Shown one piece after another: positions 1 to 5,745 of a stretch of 5,871 bases of DNA. The notes under the pieces are model-generated. The model saw nothing but the letters and a program-made list of their open reading frames with translations. It searched no databases and was not told the origin of the DNA. Numbering within the stretch: position 1 is the stretch's first letter; each line of letters opens with the position of its first letter. Position numbers and translations under genes: made by a program. This DNA is from Actinomycetes bacterium (GTDB taxonomy: Bacteria; Actinomycetota; Actinomycetes; Propionibacteriales; Propionibacteriaceae). The DNA lies in contig JAJYQH010000146.1 in assembly GCA_021794705.1 (NCBI GenBank), positions 1 through 5,871 on the forward strand, written 5' to 3'.

Positions 1-1255
1 GACGACGTCACCGCAGCCCGACCCGTCCCTCGCCCACCGCCGGGGGTCGCTCGACCTCACCGTGCTCGGACCCGACGGCGTCCCGCTCGCCGACGCGGCC
101 GTCACGGTCGAGCAGGTGTCGCACGAGTTCGGGTTCGGCTGCATCGGCTTCGACTTCATCCCGCTCGCCAACGACGAACTGGACGCCGGCTCGCCCGACC
201 ACGCGCTGCTCACGGCCCTCGCCCACGACTGGTTCGATGTCTTCAACTGGTGCACCCTGCCCTTCTACTGGGGTCGCTTCGAGCCGGTCGAGGGGCAGCC
301 CGACACCGCCCGCCTCCGCCGCACCGCCGAGTGGTTCCGCGACCGTGGAGCGACGCTCAAGGGGCACCCGCTGGCCTGGCACACCGTCACCGCACCCTGG
401 CTGCTCGGACGCCCACTCGAGGAGGTCGAGCGGCTCCAGCGCGAGCGGATCGTCCGTGACGTCACGGAGTTCGCCGGCCTCATCAACATGTGGGACGCCA
501 TCAACGAGGTGGTGATCATGCCGGTGTTCACCGCCGAGGACAACGCGATCACCCGGCTCTCCCGCAAGCTCGGCCGGATCGGGATGATCCGGCTCGCCGT
601 CGACACCGCGCGCCGGGCCAACCCGCACGCCACCCTGCTGCTCAACGACTTCGACATGTCGACCGCCTACGACACCCTCATCGAGGGCGTGCTCGAGGCG
701 GGCATCGTGGTGGACGCGATCGGGCTGCAGAGCCACATGCACCAGGGCTACTGGGGCGAGGAGAAGACCCTCGAGGTGCTCGAACGCTTCTCCCGCTACG
801 GGCTGCCGCTGCATTTCACCGAGACGACCCTGGTCTCGGGGCACCTCATGCCTCCCGAGGTCGACGACCTCAACGACTACCAGGTGCAGTCGTGGCCGAG
901 CACCCCGGAGGGTGAGGAGCGTCAGGCCGACGAGCTCGAACGCCACTACCGGACGCTGTTCTCGCACCCCAGCGTCGCGGCGGCCACCTACTGGGGCCTG
1001 TCCGACCGGGGAGCCTGGCTCGGCGCCCCGGCCGGTCTGGTCCGCGCCGACGGGTCGCCGAAGCCGGCCTACGACGCGCTGCGGCGGCTGGTCCGCGAGG
1101 AGTGGTGGACGCCGGCCACGGACCGACGCACCGACGGCGACGGCCGGGTTCGGGTCGAGGGCTGGCGCGGCGACTACCAACTGCGCGCCGAGGGCGCGGC
1201 TCCCGTGCGGTTCTCGGTCGGCGGCGATTCGGCGACGACCCTCCGGCTCGGCTGA
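1..1255 (+). CDS. Glycoside hydrolase family 10 (endo-1,4-beta-xylanase-like), 5' end outside the window
   Basis: The reading frame is open from base 2 to the TGA at 1253-1255, giving 417 visible residues. The GTG at 62 has no ribosome binding site and lies inside a conserved first strand (SLDLTVLGPDGVPL), so the true start and any signal peptide are upstream. GH10 landmarks appear in order: FGFG near 134-145; GHPLAWH at 362-382; WDAINE at 491-508, whose Glu (506-508) is the expected acid/base; QSHMH at 728-742; FTETT, whose Glu (821-823) is the expected nucleophile; and YWGLSDRGAWL from 989, followed by KPAYDAL. The two catalytic Glu are 105 residues apart, which suits the family. Enzymes of this family hydrolyse internal beta-1,4 xylosidic bonds with retention. 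Two oddities: the canonical ENxMKW glycone-site motif reads TLPFYW here (254-271), and about 53 extra residues follow the barrel. Family assignment is sure; xylan as the substrate is likely, not proven. Confidence 0.95.
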   Translation, partial: TTSPQPDPSLAHRRGSLDLTVLGPDGVPLADAAVTVEQVSHEFGFGCIGFDFIPLANDELDAGSPDHALLTALAHDWFDVFNWCTLPFYWGRFEPVEGQPDTARLRRTAEWFRDRGATLKGHPLAWHTVTAPWLLGRPLEEVERLQRERIVRDVTEFAGLINMWDAINEVVIMPVFTAEDNAITRLSRKLGRIGMIRLAVDTARRANPHATLLLNDFDMSTAYDTLIEGVLEAGIVVDAIGLQSHMHQGYWGEEKTLEVLERFSRYGLPLHFTETTLVSGHLMPPEVDDLNDYQVQSWPSTPEGEERQADELERHYRTLFSHPSVAAATYWGLSDRGAWLGAPAGLVRADGSPKPAYDALRRLVREEWWTPATDRRTDGDGRVRVEGWRGDYQLRAEGAAPVRFSVGGDSATTLRLG

Positions 1256-1260
1256 GCCGG
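1243..1260. terminator. Hairpin at a convergent gene junction, probable bidirectional terminator
   Basis: CCGGCTC (1243-1249) and GAGCCGG (1254-1260) form a perfect 7-bp stem with a 4-base GGCT loop, extendable by a T-G and a C-G pair (1241-1262). It straddles the stop codon of the GH10 gene and lies just before the end of the converging LacI gene, whose stop is at 1267-1269. Only 11 bases separate the two genes. No T-run follows on either strand, so it would be a T-less GC hairpin of the kind often predicted in actinobacteria. The symmetry lets it act on both transcripts. Confidence 0.5.
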
Positions 1261-1266
1261 GGCGGA

Positions 1267-2286
1267 TCAGTCGCGGCGCGGGGCGGCGGTGCTGTCGCGG
1301 ACGACCAGCCGGGTGGGCAGCTGGACGTCGGTCTCCGGCACGTCCTCCCGCGCCATCAGCTGGAAGAGCACGGACGCCGCCCGGCGTCCGATCTCGATCA
1401 TCGGCTGGGCCACGGTGGTGAGGCTCGGCACCGAGCGGAGCGATTCGGGGATGTCGTCGAAGCCGACGACGGACACCTGACCCGGGACGCCGATGCCGAG
1501 CTCCCGCGCCACCTCGATCACCCGGAGCGCCGAGAGGTCGTTGGCGGCGAAGATCGCCGTCGCGGGGTCTGCGGCCGAGAGCAGCTCGTGGGCCGGTCCG
1601 GTGGCGCCCTCGAGCGAGTAGTCGCCGCGCACGACCAGCGCCTCGTCGACGACCAGCCCGTGTCCGGCCATCGCCTCGCGGAACCCCTGCTCACGGGCTC
1701 GCGCGGAGGCGAGGTCGGCGCGTCCCCCGAGGAAGGCGATCCGGCGGTGACCGAGCCCCACGAGATGGTCGACGGCCAGCCGCGCTCCCCCGGCGTCGTC
1801 GGCCCGGATGCTCGGAATGAAGCCCGGGCCCTCGTGCGGGTCGATGGCCACCATCGCGAACCGGTCGAAGGGCACCGAGGTCATGCTCGGGGCGACGAGG
1901 ATCGCGGCGTCCAGCACGGTGCCGGCGAGGCGGGCGATGAGCCGCTGCTCCCACCCCCGGGCGGAGCCGTCCTGCACCGTGCCGCCCGACCAGGCCATGA
2001 GCTCGACCGGTGAGCCGTGGCACTCCTGGGCGATGCCCTTGAGCACCTCGGTGGCGTAGGGCTCGAAGTCGCTGATGAGGACGCCGATCACCCCGGTGCG
2101 GTGCACGCGCAGGCTCCGGGCGCTCACGCTGCTCACGTAGCCCAGCTCGTCGATGACCTCGCGCACCCGGTGCTGGGTGGCCTCCGAAATGCCGTCCCGG
2201 TTGTTCATGACCTTGGAGATGGTGGAGACCGAGACGCCGGCCGCCTTGGCCACATCCCTGATCGTCACCCGTCCCGTGGGCACCAT
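1267..2286 (-). CDS. LacI/GalR-family transcriptional regulator, probable repressor of the adjacent sugar transporter
   Basis: This is a 339-residue protein of normal length for the family. An N-terminal helix-turn-helix covers residues 8-28 (TIRDVAKAAGVSVSTISKV), with the recognition helix carrying V20, S21 and K25 at the usual base-contact positions. The hinge helix SARSLR (55-60) keeps the leucine that in this family inserts at a central CpG of the operator. From residue 65 on it is a periplasmic-binding-protein-like sensor domain, with FAAND, the VSVVGFDD stretch and P-x-LTTVAQP near the C-terminus, all family hallmarks. Such proteins typically release DNA when a sugar binds. It is transcribed divergently from the binding-protein gene, with a shared 143-base control region, and converges on the GH10 gene. 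I infer it represses the transporter and itself; xylobiose or a related sugar is the likely inducer (compare BxlR), but the ligand cannot be read from the sequence. No good ribosome binding site precedes ATG 2286-2284; a leaderless mRNA would explain that. Confidence 0.95.
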   Translation of the reverse strand: MVPTGRVTIRDVAKAAGVSVSTISKVMNNRDGISEATQHRVREVIDELGYVSSVSARSLRVHRTGVIGVLISDFEPYATEVLKGIAQECHGSPVELMAWSGGTVQDGSARGWEQRLIARLAGTVLDAAILVAPSMTSVPFDRFAMVAIDPHEGPGFIPSIRADDAGGARLAVDHLVGLGHRRIAFLGGRADLASARAREQGFREAMAGHGLVVDEALVVRGDYSLEGATGPAHELLSAADPATAIFAANDLSALRVIEVARELGIGVPGQVSVVGFDDIPESLRSVPSLTTVAQPMIEIGRRAASVLFQLMAREDVPETDVQLPTRLVVRDSTAAPRRD

Positions 2287-2321
2287 GGCAGCAGTGTAGC
2301 GGTAATGAAAACGTTATCGAC
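2286..2321 (-). promoter_or_regulatory. Probable leaderless promoter of the LacI-family gene
   Basis: On the minus strand TACACT (2298-2293) fits the actinobacterial TANNNT -10 pattern and ends exactly 6 bases before the ATG. Transcription starting at the usual distance would begin at the A of the start codon. The absence of a Shine-Dalgarno sequence before this ATG supports a leaderless message. The -35 position (about 2321-2316, GTCGAT) is poor and is partly covered by the proposed operator, suggesting autorepression. The hexamer and spacing are seen directly; promoter activity is inference. Confidence 0.5.
2307..2318. promoter_or_regulatory. LacI-type operator in the divergent control region
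   Basis: GAAAACGTTATC is a near-perfect dyad centred on the CpG at 2312/2313, with five of six base pairs symmetric (only A2309/A2316 break it). AT-flanked palindromes with a central CG are the standard operator form of LacI/GalR regulators whose hinge helix carries a leucine, as this regulator's does. It overlaps the -35/spacer region of the regulator promoter and lies just upstream of the TTGACA box of the transporter operon. The sequence was not compared with mapped sites, so assignment to this regulator rests on position and symmetry. Confidence 0.65.
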
Positions 2322-2326
2322 ATCGA

Positions 2327-2356
2327 TTGACAAACATTTAGTGGTGTAGCAAGACT
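2327..2356 (+). promoter_or_regulatory. Probable promoter of the sugar-transporter operon
   Basis: A perfect -35 box TTGACA (2327-2332) is followed after 18 bases by AAGACT (2351-2356), a weak -10 box that resembles the TAGACT form seen in actinobacteria. Transcription would start near 2363. The region is the only clearly AT-rich patch of the window. A better -10 match, ACTAAT (2354-2359), is 21 bases from the -35 and is therefore less likely. The imperfect inverted repeat TTAGT (2338-2342) / ACTAA (2354-2358) surrounds the -10 region and might be a second regulator site; this is speculative. Confidence 0.5.
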
Positions 2357-2365
2357 AATCCCCAG

Positions 2366-2407
2366 TGAGTCTCGGAAGCGCCCGGAGGGGGCGCCGAGCG
2401 CTACTCA
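2366..2407 (+). promoter_or_regulatory. Bulged hairpin in the 5' leader of the binding-protein mRNA
   Basis: Three consecutive stems share one axis: TGAGT/ACTCA (2366-2370 with 2403-2407), CTCG/CGAG (2371-2374 with 2395-2398) and GCGCCC/GGGCGC (2378-2383 with 2389-2394). Together they make 15 base pairs with a 4-base and a 3-base bulge and a GGAGG loop. If transcription starts near 2363 the structure sits at the very 5' end of the message, ten bases before the Shine-Dalgarno sequence, which stays free. No T-run follows, so it does not look like an attenuator. Likely roles are 5' stabilisation of the mRNA or translation control. Confidence 0.45.
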
Positions 2408-2429
2408 ACGATGAGAGGGAGGACGCCCG

Positions 2430-3725
2430 ATGAAGGGTGGACGAGCATTCGGAGCGGTCGCCGCGGCACTCGCCGTGGGGGTGGCCGTCGCGGGTTGCGG
2501 AGGCAGCAGCGGGGCGTCGTCGTCGTCCAGCGGCGGCCAGGTGAACATGACGTTCTGGCACAACGCCACGACCGGTGACGGCAAGGCGTACTGGGAGAAC
2601 ACGGTGGCGGCCTTCGAGAAGGACCACCCGAACGTGCACATCGCCATCACCCCGATCCAGAACGAAGACCTGGACGGGAAGCTGCAGACGGCGATGAACT
2701 CGGGCAGCGCCCCGACGATCTTCATGGCCCGCGGCGGCGGCAAGCTCAGCGACATGGTGCAGGCCGGGCAGGTGCAGGACGTCACCGACAAGATCAGCAG
2801 CGACGTGAAGTCGGCGTTCGGCAACGCGATCTTCCAGGCGTTCACCGTCGACGGCAAGCTCTACGCGATGCCCGCCTCGGTGCTTCCCGACGGCATCTTC
2901 TACAGCAAGGACCTGTTCAAGAAGGCCGGCATCACCTCGACCCCGACGACCATGGACGAGCTGTCCGCCGACGTCGCCAAGCTGAAGTCGGCCGGGGTCA
3001 CCCCGATCGCCCTCGGCGGCAAGGACGCGTGGCCCGCGGCTCACTGGTACTACATGTTCGCCCTGCGCGAGTGCTCGCAGGACGTCCTCACCAGCAAGGC
3101 CATGTCGGGTGACTTCTCCGACCCGTGCTGGATCAAGGCCGGCCAGGACCTGCAGAACTTCGCCAACGCCAAGCCGTTCAACGAGGGCTTCCTCACCACC
3201 GCCGCCCAGCAGGGTGCGGGCAGCTCGGCCGGTCTCGTGGCGAACCACAAGGCCGCCATGGAGCTCATGGGCGCGTGGGATCCCGGAGTGATCGCGTCGC
3301 TGACCCCGAACCAGAAGCCGCTGCCCGACCTCGGGTGGTTCCCCTTCCCGTCGGTGAGCGGTGGCGCCGGTGCCCCGACCGCCATGCTCGGCGGGTCCGA
3401 CGGCTACGCCTGCTCGAAGGGTGCCCCGCCGGAGTGCGCTGAGTTCCTCAACTTCATCGCCACCAAGCAGAACCAGGAGGGTTACGCCAAGGCGTTCCAG
3501 ACCCTGCCGGGCAACCAGCAGGCGCAGAGCGTCGTGACCGACCCGGCCCTCAAGGACATCCTGGCCAGCTACAACAAGGCCTCCTACGTCGTGCTGTTCC
3601 TCGACACGATGTACGGCCAGAACGTCGGCAACGCGCTCAACGCCGGCGTCGTCAACATGCTCGCCGGCAAGGGTGGCCCCGCCGACATCGTCGCGGCCAC
3701 CAAGAGCGCCGCCGCCAAGGGCTGA
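2430..3725 (+). CDS. Sugar ABC transporter substrate-binding lipoprotein (CUT1, BxlE-like)
   Basis: This is a 431-residue lipoprotein that would capture oligosaccharides outside the membrane and deliver them to the permease pair encoded next. The start is well supported: GGGAGGA (2417-2423) lies 6 bases before ATG. Residues 1-22 form a signal peptide ending in a lipobox (VAVAGC, lipidated Cys23), followed by a Gly/Ser-rich linker to about residue 36. The mature part begins VNMTFWHNATTGDGKAYW and continues with an NEDLDGKLQTAMNSGSAPTIF stretch, typical of family 1 solute-binding proteins for oligosaccharides, and close in my recollection to actinobacterial xylobiose-binding proteins. Four further cysteines (215, 233, 328, 336) are spaced as two likely disulfides. 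It is the first gene of a three-gene operon, only 8 bases before permease 1, and is divergent from the LacI-type gene that probably controls it. Xylo-oligosaccharides are the favoured ligand because of the GH10 neighbour; cello-oligosaccharides or another beta-glycan fragment remain possible. Confidence 0.93.
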   Translation: MKGGRAFGAVAAALAVGVAVAGCGGSSGASSSSSGGQVNMTFWHNATTGDGKAYWENTVAAFEKDHPNVHIAITPIQNEDLDGKLQTAMNSGSAPTIFMARGGGKLSDMVQAGQVQDVTDKISSDVKSAFGNAIFQAFTVDGKLYAMPASVLPDGIFYSKDLFKKAGITSTPTTMDELSADVAKLKSAGVTPIALGGKDAWPAAHWYYMFALRECSQDVLTSKAMSGDFSDPCWIKAGQDLQNFANAKPFNEGFLTTAAQQGAGSSAGLVANHKAAMELMGAWDPGVIASLTPNQKPLPDLGWFPFPSVSGGAGAPTAMLGGSDGYACSKGAPPECAEFLNFIATKQNQEGYAKAFQTLPGNQQAQSVVTDPALKDILASYNKASYVVLFLDTMYGQNVGNALNAGVVNMLAGKGGPADIVAATKSAAAKG

Positions 3726-3733
3726 TCCTGCAC

Positions 3734-4750
3734 ATGGCTGAGAACACTTCCCTTGTGGAGGGCTCCAGCACCACGACGGCCGGGGTCCACGGAATCTCCG
3801 TGGCCCCGGCCGTCCGGGCAAGAAGGCCCCGTTCGAACTGGGGACAACGCTTCGAGATCCTGGTGCTGGCCGGCCCCGCCGTGCTGATGTTCATCACGTT
3901 CGTGATCCTCCCCGTGTTCATGGCGGCCTACTACGGGTTCTTCCGGTGGAGGGGCTTCGGGCCGCCGACCGATTTCGTCGGGCTCGAGAACTACAAGATC
4001 ATCCTCACCGATCCGCAGTTCCTCGACGCCCTCAAGCACAACGCGTTCATCGTCGTGATGTCGCTCGTCATGCAGGGGCCGCTGGCGGTCGCCTTCGCCC
4101 TGCTGCTCAACCAGAACATCAAGGGCCGCTCACTGATCCGCGTCCTCATTTTCGTGCCCTACGTGATCTCCGAGGTCATCGTCGGCACCGGCTGGGGTCT
4201 CATGCTCCAGTACACCGGCGCGCTCAACGACCTGCTGCAGAAGATGGGGCTGGGCTTCCTGAAGTTCGACTGGATCGCCAACGCCAACGTGGCGATCTGG
4301 ACGCTGATGGTCATCATCTCGTGGAAGTACCTCGGCTTCGCCGTCATCCTCATGCTCGCCGGCATGCAGAGCATCCCCGAGGAGCTCTACGAGGCCGCGG
4401 CCATCGACGGGGCGTCCTTCTGGAAGATCCAGCGCTGGATCACGCTGCCGCTGCTCGGCCCGACCATCCGGGTCTGGGCGTTCCTGTCGGTTATCGGCTC
4501 GCTGCAGCTGTTCGACCTCGTCTACATCATCTGGGGCCAGTACGTCTCGTCGACGGCAGGAACCTCGACGATGGCGACGTACATGGTTCTTCAGGGGCGA
4601 CTGGCCGGCAACTACGGCTACGGCAATGCGGTCGCCGTGGTGATCTTCCTCATCTCGCTCGTCATCGCGCTCGTGTACCAGCGCTTCGTGCTGCGTCGCG
4701 ACACCGAGGGCGCGCTCACCGAGGCTCCCGGAAAGAAGGGCAAGGCATGA
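3734..4750 (+). CDS. Sugar ABC transporter permease, MalF/UgpA-type (CUT1)
   Basis: A 338-residue inner-membrane protein, one half of the translocation pore. About six hydrophobic segments are visible (roughly 42-67, 104-126, 136-158, 186-210, 245-266, 297-318). The cytoplasmic EAA loop, EAAAIDGA at residues 220-227 followed by the ITLPLLGP stretch, is the docking site for the ATPase. It lies 8 bases after the binding-protein stop and overlaps the second permease by 4 bases, so all three are probably co-transcribed. Its ribosome binding site is poor (AAGGG at 3717-3721, 12 bases from ATG), pointing to translational coupling with the gene before it. The N-terminal tail of about 40 residues before the first membrane segment is somewhat long and is encoded by a very strong hairpin (3775-3814). 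A GTG at 3800, in frame, is an alternative start that would give 316 residues, but it too lacks a good ribosome binding site. It corresponds to BxlF in xylobiose systems by position. Confidence 0.93.
   Translation: MAENTSLVEGSSTTTAGVHGISVAPAVRARRPRSNWGQRFEILVLAGPAVLMFITFVILPVFMAAYYGFFRWRGFGPPTDFVGLENYKIILTDPQFLDALKHNAFIVVMSLVMQGPLAVAFALLLNQNIKGRSLIRVLIFVPYVISEVIVGTGWGLMLQYTGALNDLLQKMGLGFLKFDWIANANVAIWTLMVIISWKYLGFAVILMLAGMQSIPEELYEAAAIDGASFWKIQRWITLPLLGPTIRVWAFLSVIGSLQLFDLVYIIWGQYVSSTAGTSTMATYMVLQGRLAGNYGYGNAVAVVIFLISLVIALVYQRFVLRRDTEGALTEAPGKKGKA
3775..3814 (+). promoter_or_regulatory. 18-bp GC-rich hairpin inside the first codons of permease 1
   Basis: An outer 11-bp stem (3775-3785 with 3804-3814; left arm GACGGCCGGGG) and an inner 7-bp stem (CCACGGA 3787-3793 with TCCGTGG 3797-3803) are joined by a single bulged T (3786) and closed by a 3-base loop (ATC). 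All 18 pairs are Watson-Crick. It begins 42 bases into permease 1 and 50 bases after the binding-protein stop. No T-run follows. In several sugar importers a stable hairpin downstream of the binding-protein gene raises its expression over the permeases (the malE-malF intergenic repeat of E. coli is the known example), and that is the likely role here. Confidence 0.6.
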
Positions 4751-5628
4751 GTGTCGCAACCCCGGCGGCCGGACGTCGGCTCGCCCGCCTCACCCGTCGG
4801 GACGAGGCCGCTCCCCAGTGGGGCAGCCCCGTCACCTACCTCATCGCGGTGGTCCTCATCGCCATCTGCGTCACGCCAGTCGCCTACATCGTCCTCGGCG
4901 GGTTCCGCACCAACTCCCAGATCACCGTCGACCCGTCGGGCTGGCCCAACCCCTGGCAGGTGGGCAACTACCTGGACGTCCTCGAGAGCAGCGTGTTCTG
5001 GCAGGAGTTCGGCAACTCGCTGATCTCGGCCCTGACCACGACGGTGGGGGTCGTCGCACTGGGGCTGATGGCCAGCTTCGTCCTCGCCCGGTACACGTTC
5101 GCGGCCCGGGGCGCGCTGTACACCCTGTTCGCGGCCGGGCTGATGTTCCCGATCACCGTGGCGATCACCCCGCTGTACCTGCTCATCAAGAACCTCGGCC
5201 TGGTCAACTCGCTGGCCGGCATCATCCTGCCGCAGATCGCGTTCGCCCTCCCGGCCACCGTGATCATCCTCGTGCCGTTCCTGGCGGCCATCCCCAAGGA
5301 GATCGAGGAGGCAGCGGCCATCGACGGCGCGAGCCGGCTCGGCTTCTTCTTCCGGATGGTGCTGCGGCTGTCGCTGCCCGGCGTCATCACGGTGGGCATC
5401 CTCGCCTTCATCGGCGCCTGGAACAGCTACCTGCTGCCGCTGTTCATCCTCAACGACCACGCGCAGTACACGCTGCCGCTCGGCGTCCAGGCCTTCTCGA
5501 GCGAGCACTCGGTCGACACCGCCCGGGTGCTGGCGTTCACCTCGCTCTCGATGCTCCCCTCGCTGATCTTCTTCAGCCTGTTCGAGCGCCGCATCGTCGG
5601 CGGTCTCACCGGAGCCGTCAAGGGCTGA
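4747..5628 (+). CDS. Sugar ABC transporter permease, MalG/UgpE-type (CUT1)
   Basis: A 293-residue membrane protein, the second half of the importer channel. The start is fixed by the ATGA overlap with the stop of permease 1 and by AGAAGG (4734-4739) 7 bases upstream; the frame is open far upstream through permease 1, but that part is not coding. Six hydrophobic segments are visible (about 29-50, 88-114, 122-146, 155-180, 208-229, 260-282). The ATPase-contacting EAA loop is EAAAIDGA at residues 188-195, followed by a short hydrophobic stretch ending in LSLPGV. The C-terminus ERRIVGGLTGAVKG is the usual ending of MalG-type CUT1 permeases. It corresponds to BxlG by position. No ATPase gene follows before a strong hairpin (5635-5666), so the importer must borrow an ATPase encoded elsewhere, as CUT1 systems of actinobacteria often do through MsiK. 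Confidence 0.95.
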   Translation: MSVATPAAGRRLARLTRRDEAAPQWGSPVTYLIAVVLIAICVTPVAYIVLGGFRTNSQITVDPSGWPNPWQVGNYLDVLESSVFWQEFGNSLISALTTTVGVVALGLMASFVLARYTFAARGALYTLFAAGLMFPITVAITPLYLLIKNLGLVNSLAGIILPQIAFALPATVIILVPFLAAIPKEIEEAAAIDGASRLGFFFRMVLRLSLPGVITVGILAFIGAWNSYLLPLFILNDHAQYTLPLGVQAFSSEHSVDTARVLAFTSLSMLPSLIFFSLFERRIVGGLTGAVKG

Positions 5629-5634
5629 CGAGCC

Positions 5635-5666
5635 GGGACGCCGGTCCGACCCGGGGCCGGCGTCCC
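5635..5666 (+). terminator. Strong GC hairpin just after permease 2, probable transcription terminator
   Basis: GGGACGCCGG (5635-5644) and CCGGCGTCCC (5657-5666) form a perfect 10-bp stem starting 7 bases after the stop codon. The loop can tighten further by a T-G and two C-G pairs (5645-5647 with 5654-5656), giving about 13 pairs. There is no T-run, so it would be a T-less terminator, or a 3' stabilising structure that allows partial read-through into the gene at 5832. Confidence 0.6.
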
Positions 5667-5671
5667 ACCCT

Positions 5672-5711
5672 CGGCGTACCCGATGTCCGACGGCGGACGG
5701 AGCGTACGCCG
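5672..5711. repeat. Second, two-tier inverted repeat behind the operon
   Basis: Outer arms CGGCGTAC (5672-5679) and GTACGCCG (5704-5711) are perfect 8-bp complements. Inside, GTCCG (5685-5689) pairs with CGGAC (5694-5698) around an ACGG loop, separated from the outer stem by a symmetrical 5+5 internal loop. It follows the first hairpin after only 5 bases. It could be a tandem terminator, a structured leader of the next gene, or a DNA-level protein binding site. No T-run follows. Confidence 0.45.
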
Positions 5712-5745
5712 CCCCAACCACACCGAAGGGAGGCACGTCACCACC

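Noticed and set aside
62..64. GTG as the start of the GH10 gene
   Set aside because: The frame is open to the window edge, no ribosome binding site precedes it, and conserved first-strand sequence begins before it.
8..1180. 390-residue open frame on the minus strand across the GH10 gene
   Set aside because: It is antisense to a gene with intact catalytic motifs and its translation is low-complexity Arg/Gly/Val/Glu sequence, as expected opposite GC-rich codons. No ribosome binding site or family motif was seen.
1102..2013. 303-residue plus-strand frame antisense to the LacI-type gene
   Set aside because: Arg/Gly/His-rich translation with no recognisable domain; it overlaps two well-supported genes.
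2354..2359. ACTAAT as the -10 box of the transporter promoter
   Set aside because: Best hexamer match, but 21 bases from TTGACA, outside normal spacing; AAGACT at 18 bases was preferred with low certainty.
2511..2529. Short TCG/GTC repeat in the binding-protein gene
   Set aside because: It simply encodes the serine-rich linker after the lipidated cysteine, common in actinobacterial lipoproteins.
3800..3802. GTG as an alternative start of permease 1, which would make the 3775-3814 hairpin mostly intergenic
   Set aside because: No better ribosome binding site than at 3734, and the start would be buried in the stem. It remains possible because the 3734 start leaves a rather long N-terminal tail.
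2355..3821. 488-residue minus-strand frame opposite the binding-protein gene
   Set aside because: It is the codon shadow of the binding protein, with an unusually Arg/Gly/Val/His-rich composition. It would also run across the divergent promoter region.
3946..4746. Upstream in-frame extension of permease 2 that would give a 560-residue protein
   Set aside because: The extension lies in another frame of permease 1 and is Arg/His/Pro-rich without membrane segments. The ATGA overlap and ribosome binding site place the start at 4747.
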